Below, in pieces: positions 16,900 to 26,483 of a stretch of 64,000 bases of DNA. Every line of letters starts with the position of its first letter. Position 1 is the first letter of the stretch. Origin of the DNA: Pseudomonadota bacterium. GTDB taxonomy: Bacteria > Pseudomonadota > Alphaproteobacteria > Acetobacterales > Acetobacteraceae. The stretch spans positions 62,001 through 126,000 of the forward strand of contig JAJZBM010000003.1 of the NCBI GenBank assembly GCA_021798915.1, in the 5' to 3' direction. A program made the translations under genes and the position numbers. Under the pieces are notes generated by a model. The model did not search any database. It was given only the letters and a program-made list of their open reading frames with translations, and was not told where the DNA came from.

Positions 16900-18444
16900 T
16901 CAGGGTGTCGCGGCCAGGAATTGCGGTGGCAGCAAGGCGTTGGTGTAGGCCTCCGGGTGGGTCAGCAGATAATGCGCCGCGTCGAGATCGGCATCGGTGC
17001 CGAGGGCGGCGGGACAGGCGCCGCGAATTTCCAGGATGATGCCCGGCGGCACCGGCGCCCGCGCGGTGCGATGGGCGGCGAGCGCCGCCGCCAGCGGCCG
17101 CTTGCCCGCGGCGAGATCATCGAACTCGCGCGCCAGCACCGCCGCGCCAAGGCTGGTGCAGATCTGCGGCATCACGCCGAGATCCTGGATCGGCCAGCCG
17201 AGCGGCGCCAGGACACGGCTCCAGGTTACGTATAATTCGCCGCCATCGGGCAGCGCCGTCATCGTCTGGATCAGCCCCTTGCCCAGCGTCGCGCTGCCGA
17301 GCACCACGGCGCGGCGGTTATCGGCCAGGGCCGCGGCGGTGATCTCGGCGGCGCTGGCGGTGCGGCCATCGACCAGCACGGCCACCGCGACGTCATCGGC
17401 GTGTGGCTCGGCATCGGCGTCGAGCACCCGGTTCGCGGCCGGATCGCGCCCGGCGGTGGTCGCGATGAGGCCGGAGCCGAGCAGCGCACCGACGACGTTC
17501 ACCGTTTGCTGCAACAGCCCGCCACGATTGCCGCGCAGATCGACGACGATGCCGCGCGGCCGCGCCCGCTCGGGAAGAAAACCCCCGGAGAACGCCTTGT
17601 CCAGCGCCGCAGTCACCTGCTGGTCGGTGCCGCGCTGAAATCCGGTGAGGCGAAGCACGGCGATATCGTCGGGCAGGGTGCTGACGAAGACGGTCTGCGC
17701 CGCGACCGGGGCACGCACCAGATCGAGGGTCTGGCGCCGCCCCTCGCGGGTGCGGAGCGCGAGCCGGACATGGCTCGCGCTCGGCCCGGCCAGCATCGCG
17801 GCAACGGCGACGGCATCGGCATGCCCGACCGGTTCGCGATCGAGCGCGAGAATGATCGCCCCGGGCTGAATGCCGGCCTTCGCCGCCGGACTCTCGGCGA
17901 GCACCTCGGCGACGGCGACGGCATCGCCACGCTGGCCGAGGATCAGCCCGACGCCACCATCATTGCGCCGGCCCTGGCGGTCGATCTCGATCTCGCCGGG
18001 CGGAGAATAGCGCGAATAGGGGTCGAGATGGGTGAACAATTCGTCGAACAGGCCGCGCATGAGGCCCTGCGCCCCGCCACGGCGCACCAGAGCCGAAGCC
18101 TCCCAGCCGCTTGCCGCGAGGTCCGCGGTGAGCGCGCCCCAGCCCGCGGCGTCATCGGCGGCCGGGGTGGCACGCGAGAGCTGCATCCGCCCACCGACAA
18201 GGAGATCCACATGCCCCTCCTGTGCTGCGACGGCGAGCGCCGGGTCCATCACCGCGAGCCCGCGCAACAGCCAGAGGGCGAGGCGCGGGATCGGCACCGG
18301 CTCCAGGCTGCGCGGCGCGATGAAGGCATAGGCGTCGGTGAAGACCTGCGCGGCGAGCGGCATCGGGAACGCCACCTCGGCGACATTCTGCGCCTGGGCC
18401 GGCCATGCGAACAACAGCAGAAGGAAAAACCGCGCCGCTCTCAC
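16900..18444 (-). CDS. periplasmic S41-family carboxy-terminal processing peptidase
   Basis: 514 residues with a Sec signal peptide (MRAARFFLLLLFAWPAQAQ). A PDZ domain lies around residues 165-245 (GGVGLILGQRGDAVAVAEVL, AAKAGIQPGAIILALD). The S41 catalytic domain follows, with IVVDLRGNRGGLLQQT near residue 300, the nucleophile Ser in DGRTASAAEITAAAL and the general-base Lys in GSATLGKGLIQT. This is the Ctp/Prc serine-lysine dyad. The start overlaps the rnr stop by four bases (ATGA), so it is translationally coupled as the last gene of the pyrB-to-rnr run. Confidence 0.92.
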   Translation of the reverse strand: MRAARFFLLLLFAWPAQAQNVAEVAFPMPLAAQVFTDAYAFIAPRSLEPVPIPRLALWLLRGLAVMDPALAVAAQEGHVDLLVGGRMQLSRATPAADDAAGWGALTADLAASGWEASALVRRGGAQGLMRGLFDELFTHLDPYSRYSPPGEIEIDRQGRRNDGGVGLILGQRGDAVAVAEVLAESPAAKAGIQPGAIILALDREPVGHADAVAVAAMLAGPSASHVRLALRTREGRRQTLDLVRAPVAAQTVFVSTLPDDIAVLRLTGFQRGTDQQVTAALDKAFSGGFLPERARPRGIVVDLRGNRGGLLQQTVNVVGALLGSGLIATTAGRDPAANRVLDADAEPHADDVAVAVLVDGRTASAAEITAAALADNRRAVVLGSATLGKGLIQTMTALPDGGELYVTWSRVLAPLGWPIQDLGVMPQICTSLGAAVLAREFDDLAAGKRPLAAALAAHRTARAPVPPGIILEIRGACPAALGTDADLDAAHYLLTHPEAYTNALLPPQFLAATP

Positions 18445-20669
18445 GTTCGCCGCGATGACGCGCGCCGCGCCACCTTCGCCGCCCGCTTGCCACCCGGCCG
18501 GCCTGGCCTGGCGGGCGGGCCGGAAGCCTCACCCAGGATATGGAACACCATGCCGCCGGTGAGCGGATTGGCCTCGATCAGGCGCACCGTGACCGACTGG
18601 GCGAGCCGATAACTGATCCTGCGCCGCCGCCCGAGCAGCATTTGCGATCCGTGGTCGAACATCCACTCATCATCTGGTAGAGACGAGAGGGGAACGATCC
18701 CGCCCGCGCCCGTTTCCACCAATGTGACGAATAAAACGGCGCGCGTCACGCCGGAAATGCGGGCGGCGAAACTTTCTCCCACCCGATCGGCGAGAAACGC
18801 GGCGAGGTAGCGTTCGCCGGCCGCCCGCTCGGCGGCGGCGGCGCGGCGCTCGGTTGTGGTGATGTGCGCGGCGATGTCATCGAGGCGCGCCGCTGCCTCG
18901 GCGTCGAGCCCATCCGATTCAGGACCATCGGGGCCGAGATGAAGGGCGCGGATCAGGGCGCGATGGACCAGAAGATCGGCATAGCGGCGGATCGGGCTGG
19001 TGAAATGTGCATAACGCGCCAGGGCGAGGCCGAAATGGCTGATATTGTCCGGGCTGTAGGCGGCTTGCGAGAGGCTGCGGAGCACCGTCTCATTGACCAG
19101 CGGCGCCTCCGGCCGGCCGGCGATACGGCGCAGCACGGCATCGAGATCGCGCGGATGCACCTGGCTGGCGGCGGGGAGGGTGATCTCGAAAGGCGCCAGC
19201 AATTCGCGCAAGCTCGCCAGTTTCTCCGGCGCCGGCGGGGCGTGGACGCGATAGACGCAGGGCACGCGCCGCGCCTCCAACTCCTCGGCGGCGGCGACAT
19301 TGGCGAGGACCATGAATTCCTCGATCAGGCGGTGGCTGTCGTGCCGGGCGCGCGGGCGGATCGCGGCGATTTTCCCCGCCGCATCCAGCGTCACCTCCTG
19401 CTCGGGCAGGTCGAGATCGAGGGTGCCACGCGCCGTGCGCTGGGCGAGCAAGGCCCGATAGGCGCCATAGAGCGGGGCGAGGCGATCGGCCATGCGCCCC
19501 GCCTCATGCGCCGCCTGGACCGCCTCATAGGTCAGCCGCGCATGGCTCTGCATCAGGCCACGGCCAAAGCGGTGGCTCAGCTTCTCGCCGTTCGCCGCGA
19601 TCCGCATCTCGACGAAGAGACAGCCGCGCGGCTCATCGGGGCGCAGGCTGCACCAGCCATTGGAGAGCGCCTCGGGCAGCATCGGCACCACGCGATCGGG
19701 GAAATAGACGCTGTTGCCGCGCAGCCGCGCCGCCTCGTCGAGCGCCGAGCCGGGGCGGACGTAATGCGCGACATCGGCGATGGCGACGATCAGGCGAAAC
19801 CCGCCGCCGGCGATCGGCTCGGCGAATACCGCATCGTCGAAATCGCGGGCATCGGCGCCATCGATGGTGACCAGCGGAATGGCGCGAAGATCTTCCCGCG
19901 CCCCGAGCGGCGTGCAGCGGGCGCGGGACGCCTCGGCGAGCGCCGCCTCCGAAAACTCGACCGGAATATCATGGGCGGCGATGGCAAGGAGGCTCACCGC
20001 GCGCGCTTCCCCCTCGCGCCCGAGACGGGCGATGATGCGGGCCGGTTTCAGCCCGTAGCCGGGCGCTGGCAGCGGCACCGCCGCGACGATCTCGCCCGGC
20101 TCGGCGCCGGCGCTTTCCCCCGGCGGCACCCGCCATTCCGCCCGCGCCCGGCGATCGGCGGGCACGATGCGGCCGGCATCGGGATGCGGCGCGGCGGCGG
20201 TGCTGGCCCGAAAGACCCCGAGGATGCGGCCCGGCCGGTCATCCAGCCGTTTGACCGTGCGGCCTTCATAGCGGCCATGGGCGATGGGGCGAAGCCGCGC
20301 CAGCACCCGCGCGCCGAGCGCCAGCGCCGGGCGGCCGCGCGGCTCCGGCGCCATCAGGATCGCCGGCGGCTTCCCCTCCCCGGCCCAATCCAGCGGCCGC
20401 GCTACCGCCTCGCCATCGCGATCGAGGCTGATGACCTCGACCGGCAGGATCTCGGCAAGCCGGCCGGAGGCGGGCGTGCTGCGCGCCCCGGCCGGGGCGA
20501 TCTCGCCTTCCTGGGTGAGGGTTTGCAGCAGAGCGCGCAAGCCGGCGCGATGCTCGGGGCCGAGGCCGAAGGCGCGGCTGATGTCGCGCGCATGGACACG
20601 GCCGGGCTGCTCGGTGAGGAAGCGGCGGAGTTCCGCCGGGCTCGGGAGAAAGCCGCCGCGCCGGGTCAC
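18441..20669 (-). CDS. rnr: ribonuclease R
   Basis: Processive 3'-5' exoribonuclease of the RNase II/R family. The 742 residues contain an N-terminal winged-helix region (LRRFLTEQPGRVHARDISRA), OB cold-shock-like regions, the RNB catalytic domain with TIDGADARDFDDAVF near residue 275 (the Asp cluster binds Mg), HFTSPIRRYADLLVHRALI near 565, and a C-terminal S1 domain (VGESFAARISGVTRAVLFV). It ends in an Arg/Lys-rich tail. Starts 2 bases after the topA stop and overlaps the S41 gene by four bases. Confidence 0.97.
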   Translation of the reverse strand: MTRRGGFLPSPAELRRFLTEQPGRVHARDISRAFGLGPEHRAGLRALLQTLTQEGEIAPAGARSTPASGRLAEILPVEVISLDRDGEAVARPLDWAGEGKPPAILMAPEPRGRPALALGARVLARLRPIAHGRYEGRTVKRLDDRPGRILGVFRASTAAAPHPDAGRIVPADRRARAEWRVPPGESAGAEPGEIVAAVPLPAPGYGLKPARIIARLGREGEARAVSLLAIAAHDIPVEFSEAALAEASRARCTPLGAREDLRAIPLVTIDGADARDFDDAVFAEPIAGGGFRLIVAIADVAHYVRPGSALDEAARLRGNSVYFPDRVVPMLPEALSNGWCSLRPDEPRGCLFVEMRIAANGEKLSHRFGRGLMQSHARLTYEAVQAAHEAGRMADRLAPLYGAYRALLAQRTARGTLDLDLPEQEVTLDAAGKIAAIRPRARHDSHRLIEEFMVLANVAAAEELEARRVPCVYRVHAPPAPEKLASLRELLAPFEITLPAASQVHPRDLDAVLRRIAGRPEAPLVNETVLRSLSQAAYSPDNISHFGLALARYAHFTSPIRRYADLLVHRALIRALHLGPDGPESDGLDAEAAARLDDIAAHITTTERRAAAAERAAGERYLAAFLADRVGESFAARISGVTRAVLFVTLVETGAGGIVPLSSLPDDEWMFDHGSQMLLGRRRRISYRLAQSVTVRLIEANPLTGGMVFHILGEASGPPARPGRPGGKRAAKVARRASSRRT

Positions 20670-20671
20670 GA

Positions 20672-23371
20672 TCAGCCGGCGGCCTGGCGCCGCGCCGCCG
20701 GTTTTTTGGCCGCCGGTTTCTTCGGGGTCGGTTTCTTCGGGGTCGGTTTCTTCGATGGCGGCTTTTTCGGGGCCGCTTGCTTCGCGGCCGGCGCCTTTGC
20801 AGCGGGTGCCTTGGCAGCGCCTTTTGTCGCCCCTTTGGCCGCCGCCCCCTTTGCCGCCCCTTTGCCGCGTGGGCGCAGAAGCTTGCCCTTTTCGGCCAGC
20901 AACGCCACCGCTTGTTCCGCCGTCACCTCTTCCAAAGCGAGGCCGCGCGGCAGATTGGCGACCGTCTGGCCATGCTGGACATAGGGGCCGAAGCGGCCCT
21001 TGCGCACCGTCATCGGCGCCGCGTCCTTGGGGTGGGGGCCGAGCGTGCGCACCGAGGCGAGCTTGCGCGCCAGGAGATCGACGGCGCGGTTGAGCCCGAC
21101 CGCGAGCACGTCGTCATCGCGGTCGAGCGAGGCATAAACCCCACCCATGCGGATATAGGGGCCGAAACGGCCGAGCCCGGCCTCGATCGGCTCGCCGGTT
21201 TCGGGGTGCAGCCCGATGCGGCGCGGCAGCGACAGCAGGCCGAGCGCCTGCTCAAGGGTGATCCGCTCGCCATCCATGCCGCGCGGCAGCGAGGCGCGCT
21301 TCGGCCGCACCTTGGATTTGGGATCCTCCGGCGCCTCACCCTGCTGGACATAGAGCCCATAGGGGCCGCGGCGGACGGTGATGTCCTCCCCGGTCTCGGG
21401 ATGCTGGCCAAGGAGGCGCATGCCCTCGCGCAGCGTCTCGCCCTCGCCCTCGCCGCTCTCGGCCGCGAGTTTGCGGGTATAGCGGCATTCGGGATAGTTC
21501 GAGCAGCCGATGAAGCTGCCATGCCGGCCGAGGCGGAGACCGAGCCGGCCGGAGCCGCAGGCCGGGCAGGCACGCGGGTCGCCGCCATCGGCGCGGGGCG
21601 GGAAGAAATGCGGCCCGAGATCGCGATCCAGCGCCTCGATGACGTCGGAGATTTTGAGATCCTTGGTCTCGTCGACGGCGGCGGAAAACGCCTCCCAGAA
21701 CGCCCGCATCACCGCCTGCCAGCCGACCCGGCCGCCGGAGACGTCGTCGAGCTGCTCCTCGAGGGCGGCGGTGAAGCCGGTATCGACATAGCGGTTGAAG
21801 AAGCTGACCAGGAACGCGGTGACCAGGCGGCCGCGATCCTCGGGGATGAAGCGGCGTTTTTCGAGCCGCACATAGGCGCGCTCCTGCAACACCGAGAGGA
21901 TGGAGGCGTAGGTGGAAGGACGGCCGATGCCGAGTTCCTCCATCTTCTTGACCAGGGACGCCTCGGAATAGCGCGGCGGCGGCTGGGTGAAATGCTGATC
22001 GGCGCGCACCTCGCCGAGCCCCGGCCGCTCGCCCTCCGCCATCACCGGCAGGATGCGGCCCTCCTCCTGCTCCGCCGTGTCGTCCTGATCCTCGCGGTAG
22101 AGCTTCAGGAAGCCATCGAAAGCGATGGTCGAGCCGGTGGCGCGGAGTTTGGTGCCCCCGGCGGCGATCTCGACGCCGACCTGATCGATCTCGGCCGATT
22201 GCATCTGCGCCGCCGCCGCGCGCTTCCAGACCAGCTCGTAGAGCCGGCGCTGCTCGGGGTTCAGATGCGGCGCGGCGCGCTCAGGGGTCAGGGTGATATC
22301 GGTCGGGCGGATCGCCTCATGGGCTTCCTGGGCGTTCTTGGCCTTGGTCTGGTATTCGCGCGGCCGCGCCGGCACGTAATCGGCGCCGAAGCTTGCGCGC
22401 ACATGGTCGCGGATCGCGGCGATCGCCTCGCCCGCCATCTGCACCCCGTCGGTGCGCATATAGGTGATCAGGCCGACCGCCTCGCCGCCGATCTCGACCC
22501 CCTCGTAAAGCTGCTGCGCGAGACGCATGGTCTGCTGCGCGCCGAAGCCGAGCTTACGGCTCGCCTCCTGCTGCAGGGTGGAGGTGGTGAAGGGCGGCGG
22601 CGGATGGCGCTTGACGCGTTTTTTCTCGACCGCGGCGATGGCGAAGCCGCCCCGCGCCACCGCCGCTTTCGCCGCCATGGCGGCGCCTTCGTCGGCGAGA
22701 TCGAACTGATCCAGCCGGTGGCCATCGAGATGGGTGAGGCGGGCGGTGAAGGTCTCACCACGCGGCGTCGTGAAATCCGCCTCCACCGTCCAATATTCGC
22801 GGGCCCGGAAGGCCTCGATCTCGGCTTCGCGCTCGCAGATCAAGCGGAGCGCGACCGACTGCACACGCCCCGCACTCCGGCTGCCCGGCAATTTCCGCCA
22901 CAAAACCGGCGAGAGGGTGAAGCCGACCAGATAATCGAGCGCCCGGCGCGCGAGATAGGCCTCGATCAGCGACTGGTCGAGGTCACGCGGATGCGCGATC
23001 GCGGTTCGGATGGCGGCTTTGGTGATTTCGTTGAAGGTGATGCGGTGGACCTCGACGCCTTTGAGCGCCCGGCGCGCCTCCAGCATGGCGCGGACATGCC
23101 AGGAGATCGCCTCCCCCTCGCGGTCGGGGTCGGTTGCGAGATAGAGCCGGCGCGCACCCTTGAGCGCCGCCGCGATGGCGGCGATCTGCTTCTCGCCGCG
23201 CCCGTCCGATTCCCAGTCCATGGCGAAACCCTCGTCCGGGCGGACGCTGCCGTCTTTCGGCGGCAGATCGCGGACATGGCCGAGACTCGCGAGGACGGTA
23301 TAGCCGCCGCCGAGATATTTGTTGATGGTTTTGGCCTTGGCCGGGGATTCGACAACGACGACGTCGGACAT
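20672..23371 (-). CDS. topA: DNA topoisomerase I
   Basis: Type IA topoisomerase that relaxes negative supercoils. 899 residues: TOPRIM domain at the N-terminus (VVVESPAKAKTINKYLGGG, ATDPDREGEAISWHV), catalytic Tyr in VGLITYMRTDGV near residue 310, one four-cysteine zinc finger (CPACGSGRLGLRLG to CSNYPECRY) near 600, and three C-terminal repeat modules (VRRGPYGLYVQQGE, LGRFGPYIRMGG, VRKGRFGPYVQHGQ). The last 65 residues are a Lys/Ala/Pro tail with repeated KKPTP units, a common alphaproteobacterial trait that should aid DNA or RNA-polymerase binding. Between dprA and rnr in the usual order. Confidence 0.98.
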   Translation of the reverse strand: MSDVVVVESPAKAKTINKYLGGGYTVLASLGHVRDLPPKDGSVRPDEGFAMDWESDGRGEKQIAAIAAALKGARRLYLATDPDREGEAISWHVRAMLEARRALKGVEVHRITFNEITKAAIRTAIAHPRDLDQSLIEAYLARRALDYLVGFTLSPVLWRKLPGSRSAGRVQSVALRLICEREAEIEAFRAREYWTVEADFTTPRGETFTARLTHLDGHRLDQFDLADEGAAMAAKAAVARGGFAIAAVEKKRVKRHPPPPFTTSTLQQEASRKLGFGAQQTMRLAQQLYEGVEIGGEAVGLITYMRTDGVQMAGEAIAAIRDHVRASFGADYVPARPREYQTKAKNAQEAHEAIRPTDITLTPERAAPHLNPEQRRLYELVWKRAAAAQMQSAEIDQVGVEIAAGGTKLRATGSTIAFDGFLKLYREDQDDTAEQEEGRILPVMAEGERPGLGEVRADQHFTQPPPRYSEASLVKKMEELGIGRPSTYASILSVLQERAYVRLEKRRFIPEDRGRLVTAFLVSFFNRYVDTGFTAALEEQLDDVSGGRVGWQAVMRAFWEAFSAAVDETKDLKISDVIEALDRDLGPHFFPPRADGGDPRACPACGSGRLGLRLGRHGSFIGCSNYPECRYTRKLAAESGEGEGETLREGMRLLGQHPETGEDITVRRGPYGLYVQQGEAPEDPKSKVRPKRASLPRGMDGERITLEQALGLLSLPRRIGLHPETGEPIEAGLGRFGPYIRMGGVYASLDRDDDVLAVGLNRAVDLLARKLASVRTLGPHPKDAAPMTVRKGRFGPYVQHGQTVANLPRGLALEEVTAEQAVALLAEKGKLLRPRGKGAAKGAAAKGATKGAAKAPAAKAPAAKQAAPKKPPSKKPTPKKPTPKKPAAKKPAARRQAAG

Positions 23372-23402
23372 GGATTTCCAACTCAGTGGGGCGGGCGCGG
23401 GA

Positions 23403-24539
23403 TCAAGGTTCCGCGGGCCCGGCGATCAGCGCGACACGGTTGCCGGGGAGTGTCTCCACCCGCCCGGCGATTTCCAGCTCCAGGAGCGCCGCCATGACAA
23501 CGGCAGGCGACAACTGGCAATAGCGGAGGATATCGTCAACCGCGATCGGCGCAGGGCCGAGTAGCGCGAGAATGGCAGCGTGCCCCCGATCCTCCGCCGC
23601 CGGCGCGGGATCGGCGTCCCGGGTCGCGGCGAAGGCGGCGATCGCGGCCGGCTGCCGCCAGCCGCCAGCCCGGCCTGTGCCGGGGCTGGGCGGGAGATGG
23701 TCGAGGATATCGGCCAGGGTCTCGGTCAGATGGGCGCCCTGGCGGATCAGGTGGTTGCTCCCTTGGCTGCGCGGGTCGCGCGGCGAGCCGGGAGCCGCGA
23801 AAATCTCCCGCCCGGCTTCGATCGCGAGCCGCGCGGTGATCAGGCTGCCCGAGCGCAGCGCCGCCTCGACGACGACACAGCCGAGTGCGAGCCCGGCGAT
23901 GATGCGGTTGCGGCGCGGGAAATGCCTCGCCTGCGGCGCGGTGCCGAGCGGCGCCTCGGCGAAGACGCCGCCGGCGGCGCTGATGCGCGCCTGCAACGCC
24001 GCGTTCTCGGGGGGATAGGGGCGGTCGAGGCCGCCGGCGATGGCAGCGAAAGTGGCGCCGGCGCGGAGCGCCCCTTCATGCGCCGCGGCATCGATCCCGC
24101 GCGCCAGACCCGAGACCACGACATAGCCGGCCCCGGCCAGCGCCTCGGCGAGTTCGGCGGCGAGCCGGCGGCCATTGAGGGAGGCATTGCGCGCGCCGAC
24201 GATGGCAACGGCGGGGCGCGCGAACAAAGCGGGATCGCCCGCGAAGGCGAGCACCGGCGGCGCATCCTCGAGCAAGGCGAGCAGCGGCGGGTAGTCTTCG
24301 GTATCGAGAAACAGATGCCGCGCCCCCCGCGCCGCGACCGCCTCGATCTCGCGCGCCACCGCCCGGGCGGAGGGCACGCGTGGCGGCGCCATGCGCCCGC
24401 CGGCCCGCGCCAGCCGCGGCAAGACATCGAGCGCCGCGCCGGCGCTGCCATAACGGCGGACCAGCCGGCGATAGGCGATCGGCCCGACCCCCTCGCTCCG
24501 CGCCAGGCGCAGCCGCTCCAGCGCATCAGGCGGGGTCAT
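23403..24539 (-). CDS. dprA: DNA-processing protein A
   Basis: DprA loads RecA on incoming single-stranded DNA during natural transformation. 378 residues: an N-terminal SAM-like helical region (LRLARSEGVGPIAYRRLVRR), the Rossmann core with VAIVGARNASLNGRRLAAEL and VVVSGLARGIDAAAHEGAL, RHFPRRNRIIAGLA, and EAALRSGSLITARLAIE. A C-terminal winged helix is at about 310-370. Presence of dprA is common even in strains not known to be competent. Sits between plsY and topA. Confidence 0.95.
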   Translation of the reverse strand: MTPPDALERLRLARSEGVGPIAYRRLVRRYGSAGAALDVLPRLARAGGRMAPPRVPSARAVAREIEAVAARGARHLFLDTEDYPPLLALLEDAPPVLAFAGDPALFARPAVAIVGARNASLNGRRLAAELAEALAGAGYVVVSGLARGIDAAAHEGALRAGATFAAIAGGLDRPYPPENAALQARISAAGGVFAEAPLGTAPQARHFPRRNRIIAGLALGCVVVEAALRSGSLITARLAIEAGREIFAAPGSPRDPRSQGSNHLIRQGAHLTETLADILDHLPPSPGTGRAGGWRQPAAIAAFAATRDADPAPAAEDRGHAAILALLGPAPIAVDDILRYCQLSPAVVMAALLELEIAGRVETLPGNRVALIAGPAEP

Positions 24540-24552
24540 GTTCGCGCGACGA

Positions 24553-25155
24553 TCACGATTTCGTGCCGATACGCGGCTCGGTGCCGGCGAGGAGGCGGGC
24601 GATGTTGGCGGTATGGCGCCAGAAGATCAGGGCGGCGATCGCCAGGGTCGGCGCGAGCGCGTCGGCGCCGGCGAAGCCGAAAGCGAGGAGCGGACTCGCA
24701 GCGAAGGCGATCAGGGCGGCGAGCGAGGAACGGCGGCCGATCACCGCGGCGAGCAGCCAGATCACACAGACGAGTACCCCCACCGGCCAGCACGCGGCGA
24801 GCAGCACGCCGAGCGCCGTCGCCACCCCCTTGCCGCCACGAAACCCGAGCCAGAGCGGAAACACATGGCCGATCACCGCGCCGAGCGCCGCGAGCCACAG
24901 GAGAGCGGGCAGGCCCGGCGCGAGCCAGAAGCGCACGAGCAATACCGCCGCCACGCCCTTGGCGGCATCGAGCAGCAGCGTCGCCGCGGCAAGGCCGCGC
25001 CGGCCGGTGCGGAGCACATTGGTCGCGCCGATATTGCCCGACCCAATGGCGCGGATATCGCCAAGCCCGGCCAAGCGGGTGAGCAGCAGCCCGAACGGGA
25101 TCGCGCCGAGAAAATAGCCGAGCAGGAAGCAGGCACCCGCCATCGCCGCACTCAT
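24553..25155 (-). CDS. plsY: glycerol-3-phosphate acyltransferase (acyl-phosphate dependent)
   Basis: Inner-membrane enzyme that acylates glycerol-3-phosphate using acyl-phosphate. 200 residues with about five membrane segments. The three conserved cytoplasmic motifs are present: [18 protein letters not shown] near residue 37, [20 protein letters not shown] near 105 and a C-terminal [17 protein letters not shown]. The start overlaps the pyrC-like stop by four bases. Confidence 0.97.
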   Translation of the reverse strand: MSAAMAGACFLLGYFLGAIPFGLLLTRLAGLGDIRAIGSGNIGATNVLRTGRRGLAAATLLLDAAKGVAAVLLVRFWLAPGLPALLWLAALGAVIGHVFPLWLGFRGGKGVATALGVLLAACWPVGVLVCVIWLLAAVIGRRSSLAALIAFAASPLLAFGFAGADALAPTLAIAALIFWRHTANIARLLAGTEPRIGTKS

Positions 25156-26483
25156 CCGAACACGCGCCGCCCGGCTTTCCAGGTGCCGAGCACCCGCCCC
25201 TCCAGCGCGCGGCCGTCGAACGGGGTGTTCTGGGCCTTGCCGGGCAGGGCGCCGGCGGCGACCCGAAGGACGCGCTCGGGTGCGAAGAGACAGAGATCGG
25301 CCGGCAATCCCTTGGCGAGCCGCCCGGCCTCGACCCCGAGCAGCCGCGCCGGCGCCGCGGTCAGCAGGGCGATGACCCGCGCCAGGGGAAGGCGACCGCC
25401 GTGATATTCGGCGAGCGTCACCGGAAGCAGCGTGGTGAGCCCGGCGCCGCCCGGCGCCGCCTCGGCGAAGGGCAGACGTTTGTCATCGGCGTCGCGCGGC
25501 TGATGGTCGGAGACCACGGCGTCGATGGTGCCATCGGCCAAGGCCGCGGCGACGGCTTGCCGATCGGCCTCGGCGCGGAGCGGCGGCGAGAGCTTGGCAT
25601 AGCTCCGGAAATCGCCGATCGCGAGTTCGTTCAAGGCGAAATAGGGCGGCGCGGTATCGCAGGTGACGGCGATGCCACGCGCTTTCGCGGCGCGCACCAG
25701 GTCCAACGCCTCGGCGGTCGAAAGCCGCGAGAAATGCACCATCCCGCCGGTCAGCTCGGCAAGCCGGAGATCGCGCGCGACCAGGATCGCCTCGGCGCAG
25801 GCGGGAATGGCGGGCAGGCCGAGCCGGGTCGCGAGTTCACCCTCGGTCGCGGCACCACCGGCGGCGAGCGACGGCTCCTCGGGATGCTGGACGATGCGGG
25901 CGCCGAAGCCGCGCGCGTAAGCAAGGGCGAGACGCATCAGCCGCGCCGGGTGGATGGCGCGCGCGCCATCGGTGAAAGCCACCGCCCCGGCCTCGCGGAG
26001 AAGGCCGAGTTCGGCCAGCTCCTCGCCACGGCAGCCGCGCGTCACCGCGCCGTAGGGGAGGATGGTCAGGCGTCCGGTCGCGGCGCCGCGGGCGCGGAGG
26101 AAATGAACCAGCGCCGGATCGTCGATCGCGGGCTGGCTGTCGGGAAGGGCGGCGAGCGTGGTGATGCCGCCGGCCGAGGCGGCGGCGGCGGCGGAGGCGA
26201 TGGTCTCGCGATATTCGAAGCCGGGTTCGCCGAGGGCGGCGCGCATATCGACGAGGCCGGGGCAAAGCACCGCGCCGCCGCCCTCGATGATCTCCGCCCC
26301 CGCCGGCGCCTCGATCCGCTCGGCGATCTCGGCGATCACGCCATCGCGCACCAGAAGGGCTCCGGCGCCGTCGCGCCCGCTCGCCGGGTCGATCAGGCGG
26401 ACATCGCGGAACAAAAGAGCGGCGGGGCTCTCAGATTCGGGCCTCTCAGACGCGGACATCTCAGATTCGGGCCTCTCAGACAT
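25152..26483 (-). CDS. pyrC: dihydroorotase-like protein without zinc ligands (PyrC')
   Basis: Amidohydrolase-fold protein of the type I dihydroorotase family, 443 residues from Met27 of the track ORF (26483). The overall fold is kept ([38 protein letters not shown]), but the zinc-binding D-x-H-x-H is DMRAA ([13 protein letters not shown]), the later HxxH-S-T is HFSRLST and the DHAPH motif is DHQPR. It is therefore probably catalytically dead and may serve as the structural partner of PyrB, as known for the pseudo-dihydroorotase of Pseudomonas PyrB. The start overlaps the pyrB stop by eight bases. The N-terminus carries a 10-residue tandem duplication. Confidence 0.9.
   Translation of the reverse strand: MSERPESEMSASERPESESPAALLFRDVRLIDPASGRDGAGALLVRDGVIAEIAERIEAPAGAEIIEGGGAVLCPGLVDMRAALGEPGFEYRETIASAAAAASAGGITTLAALPDSQPAIDDPALVHFLRARGAATGRLTILPYGAVTRGCRGEELAELGLLREAGAVAFTDGARAIHPARLMRLALAYARGFGARIVQHPEEPSLAAGGAATEGELATRLGLPAIPACAEAILVARDLRLAELTGGMVHFSRLSTAEALDLVRAAKARGIAVTCDTAPPYFALNELAIGDFRSYAKLSPPLRAEADRQAVAAALADGTIDAVVSDHQPRDADDKRLPFAEAAPGGAGLTTLLPVTLAEYHGGRLPLARVIALLTAAPARLLGVEAGRLAKGLPADLCLFAPERVLRVAAGALPGKAQNTPFDGRALEGRVLGTWKAGRRVFG
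26431..26480. repeat. in-frame 30-base tandem duplication at pyrC-like 5' end
   Basis: The 20-base unit tcagattcgggcctctcaga occurs at 26431-26450 and 26461-26480. On the minus strand it encodes SERPESE twice with a 10-residue period at the start of the PyrC-like protein. The second ATG inside the repeat is an alternative start. Confidence 0.85.

Noticed and set aside
18864-20984. 706-codon plus-strand ORF opposite rnr
   Set aside because: Antisense shadow of a clearly recognised RNase R gene.
20777-23497. 906-codon plus-strand ORF opposite topA
   Set aside because: It mirrors topA, has an abnormal His/Arg/Gly-rich composition and no motifs; a GC-bias shadow.
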